64,000 nt of DNA from Promethearchaeota archaeon (GTDB lineage: Archaea > Asgardarchaeota > Thorarchaeia > Thorarchaeales > Thorarchaeaceae). How positions within the stretch are numbered: position 1 is the stretch's first letter; each line of letters starts with the position of its first letter. The stretch covers positions 124,001-188,000 of the forward strand of contig WJMJ01000071.1 of assembly GCA_014728035.1 (NCBI GenBank), read 5' to 3'. The notes beneath the pieces are model-generated. The model saw nothing but the letters and a program-made list of their open reading frames with translations, ran no database searches and was not told where the DNA came from. The translations under genes were made by a program, and so were the position numbers. This document shows, piece after piece, positions 62,366-64,000 of this stretch.

Positions 62366-63187
62366 TTGACCAAGTTAAAGGATTTGCTTGAACAGGGACG
62401 AACTCTATACAAGACCAATATTGATGCTATAGACGATGAAGTTCCCAAGGGATTTCCATCAAATGCATTTGGTGTAATTCGGGGTCCTGGTGGTGGAGGA
62501 AAATCCGTATTGCTCAATGAAATGTCTCGTAGATTAATGGATTCGGGAAAAAAAGTCATCTATGTATGTTTTGAAGACACTCCTGTATCGGTTCTTCAAA
62601 ATTTATGTTCATTGGGTTGGGATTACGAGTCGATGCTTGATAACAAATCCATCCATCTAATAGATTGCTTTTCTAATCGAATACTTAGCAAGCATCCAAA
62701 ATTAGAGCAAACTACCTTAGTCAGAAATCCTACTGAGCCCAACGAAATAAGTGACGCAATTCACTCAGTTCTTCAAGAAAATAAAGCTGACATTGGGGGT
62801 GTCTTCGCAGATAGCATTACTGAAATATTCTTACAGTCCCATCCATTCAAAGCAGTTAACGCATTAAAAGCTTGGAGAGCTACTTTCTGTAAAGAATATG
62901 GGATTCCGTTTTGGGCAACATACCATACTGGTCTCCAGCAATTTAGTGCATATGATGATATGATTACATATTCAAGTGATATCATTGTCGACACCCGGCA
63001 TGAACCAGCTTTCATGAAAGCAGGTATACTGATCAAGCAATTCAGAGTCACCAAGGTGAAAGGAGCTCCTCATACTCCTATATGGGTCACTTTCGAGGTT
63101 GGAAAAAATGGTATCGAAAGATTATCCCTAGATGACATCAAAGAGCTTGCTCGAAAGATAACACGTATCGAATCTCCTGATTCCTAA
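62366..63187 (+). CDS. KaiC-like RecA-superfamily ATPase
   Basis: A 273-residue single-domain KaiC/RadA-type ATPase. Seen: DDEVPKGFPSNAFGVIRGPG leading to an intact Walker A (GPGGGGKSVLLNE), KKVIYVCFEDTPVSVLQNL, a Walker B strand GGVFADSITEIFL, WATYHTGLQQF, and KQFRVTKVKGAPHTPIWVTF. Such archaeal proteins are common and mostly of unknown role; some regulate signalling or DNA metabolism. TTG 62366 starts the frame, with GAGGGA 6-8 nt upstream. Its stop overlaps the XPB stop by 4 nt, convergently. Confidence 0.82.
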   Translation: MTKLKDLLEQGRTLYKTNIDAIDDEVPKGFPSNAFGVIRGPGGGGKSVLLNEMSRRLMDSGKKVIYVCFEDTPVSVLQNLCSLGWDYESMLDNKSIHLIDCFSNRILSKHPKLEQTTLVRNPTEPNEISDAIHSVLQENKADIGGVFADSITEIFLQSHPFKAVNALKAWRATFCKEYGIPFWATYHTGLQQFSAYDDMITYSSDIIVDTRHEPAFMKAGILIKQFRVTKVKGAPHTPIWVTFEVGKNGIERLSLDDIKELARKITRIESPDS

Positions 63188-64000
63188 GTCTGTTGGAAGA
63201 AGGACTCAGGGGGCTTTAGCCAGATTTCTTCATCACCTGAGGCAATAACATATTGATAACCTTGTTCAGTTAGGAACAACTGACGTTTTGCAGCAAAGTC
63301 CATATCTCTTGTGTCTTTTGTGATTATGGAATAAAATCTTGCAAAGCTTCCATCTGTCTTCGGTCGCAATATTCTTCCAAGTCTTTGGGCTTCCTCTTGT
63401 CGAGATCCAAAAGTTCCAGAAACCTGGATGGCAACATTTGCATCTGGTAAGTCAATAGCAAAATTTGCAACCTTTGACACTACCAATACTTTTTCTTTTC
63501 CTTCCCTGAATGCTTTGTAAAGCCTCTCTCTTTCATCGTTAGGAGTTTTTCCGGTTATCAGAGGTGCATCAATTGCTTCAGATATCTGATTCAACTGTCT
63601 AAGATACATTCCAATCACAAGAATGTTGTCTTCTTTATGATGCTCTACCAATTTTTTAATTATGTCAATTTTAATGGGGTTTTCTGCTGCAATCCGATAT
63701 TTTCGACGATCATCTGCTAAGGCATACTTTCTTCGGAGACTGTCATCCAAGTCTATTCGAATTTCATAACACACAGCTGTTGCAATCCAACCTTGGTCCT
63801 CCAATTGTTTCCAAGGCATGTCAAATCGTTTAGGCCCAATTAAACTGAATACATCTTCTTCTTTTCCATCTTCGCGAACCAGAGTCGCTGTTAGTCCAAG
63901 TCTTCTAGTTGCTTGAATTGTAGCGGTTACTCTGAATACTGGTGCAGGTAGCAAATGAACCTCGTCATAGATAATCAATCCCCAGTTTCTCGCTTCAAAA
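63184..64000 (-). CDS. xpb: XPB/Rad25 helicase, C-terminal part (5' truncated by window)
   Basis: The reading frame continues past the right edge (FEARNWGLIIYDEVHLL). Visible: the DEVH box (motif II), GLTATLVREDGKEEDVF (motif III), then RecA2 motifs: NILVIGMYLRQLNQISEAI (IV), VLVVSKVANFAIDLPDANV (V) and SRQEEAQRLGRILRP (VI). This is the XPB family 3'-5' helicase, used in nucleotide excision repair and transcription in archaea and eukaryotes. The end is a short SGDEEIWLKPPESFFQQT tail. The N-terminal damage-recognition region lies beyond the window. Confidence 0.92.
   Translation of the reverse strand, partial: FEARNWGLIIYDEVHLLPAPVFRVTATIQATRRLGLTATLVREDGKEEDVFSLIGPKRFDMPWKQLEDQGWIATAVCYEIRIDLDDSLRRKYALADDRRKYRIAAENPIKIDIIKKLVEHHKEDNILVIGMYLRQLNQISEAIDAPLITGKTPNDERERLYKAFREGKEKVLVVSKVANFAIDLPDANVAIQVSGTFGSRQEEAQRLGRILRPKTDGSFARFYSIITKDTRDMDFAAKRQLFLTEQGYQYVIASGDEEIWLKPPESFFQQT

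Noticed and set aside
1..64000. tRNA or rRNA genes
   Set aside because: I looked for T-arm and anticodon-arm patterns and rRNA-like stretches in the gaps and saw none; a covariance search would be decisive.

Overview
The window looks like a chromosomal contig from an archaeon, most probably an Asgard archaeon. The archaeal signs are an archaeal histone, an eS25 ribosomal protein, an archaeal-type glutamyl-tRNA synthetase, ThiI, AlaX, LarB, Orc1/Cdc6-, RFC- and RadB-type proteins, an XPB helicase, TTTAAATA promoters, and frequent TTG/GTG starts. The Asgard-leaning signs are an Arf-like GTPase fused to a longin-like domain, a large coiled-coil protein whose C-terminus resembles the ESCRT-II EAP30 fold, and a very large surface protein. 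The lineage below that level cannot be fixed from the sequence. The DNA is AT-rich. I found no rRNA, tRNA, CRISPR array, transposase or phage gene.

Layout. 1-5.8 kb: two tandem genes fusing a DapA-type aldolase to a formaldehyde-activating-enzyme (Fae) domain (the first cut by the window edge), a small protein, an M20 metallopeptidase, LarB and a one-helix membrane protein. 5.8-9.7 kb: AlaX, a sugar-phosphate nucleotidyltransferase, an eS25 fused to a helix-hairpin-helix domain, and a coiled-coil/Pro-Glu-repeat protein. 9.9-15.6 kb: the longin-Arf GTPase with a translationally coupled partner, the EAP30-like protein, a YdjM-like membrane protein and a small acidic zinc protein. 15.7-26.3 kb: gltX, a basic protein, hyuBA, a metallo-beta-lactamase-fold protein, a double GNAT, thiI, the histone and a DUF2334-like deacetylase.

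26.6-41.7 kb is one gene for a roughly 5000-residue secreted and membrane-anchored protein with two DUF2341/LamG units, dozens of Ig-like repeats, a C-terminal membrane helix and a cytoplasmic tail. 41.7-44.5 kb holds two nucleotide-binding-fold proteins with broken ATP-binding motifs (RadB-like and Orc1/Cdc6-like), flanking a zinc ribbon and a GcvH-like protein. 44.5-50.6 kb: a GlcD/HdrD-like oxidoreductase pair, an M28 peptidase with calcium-binding repeats, and malic enzyme. 50.6-52.4 kb is gene-poor. 52.5-58 kb: tandem peroxiredoxins and a run of small membrane proteins of similar build. 58-64 kb: DNA-processing genes, namely a protein with an XPB/p52-type Helicase_C_3 region, an unusual RFC-small-like clamp-loader subunit, a small wHTH protein, an APH-type kinase, a KaiC-like ATPase and the C-terminal part of XPB.

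How the parts may work together. The aldolase-Fae fusions and the metallo-beta-lactamase-fold protein (a family that includes a methanopterin-pathway enzyme) point to C1 chemistry on tetrahydromethanopterin. LarB, the GlcD/HdrD pair and malic enzyme fit lactate/malate to pyruvate metabolism. The GTPase pair and the EAP30-like protein are the best candidates for eukaryote-like membrane-associated functions. These connections are inference from content and position.
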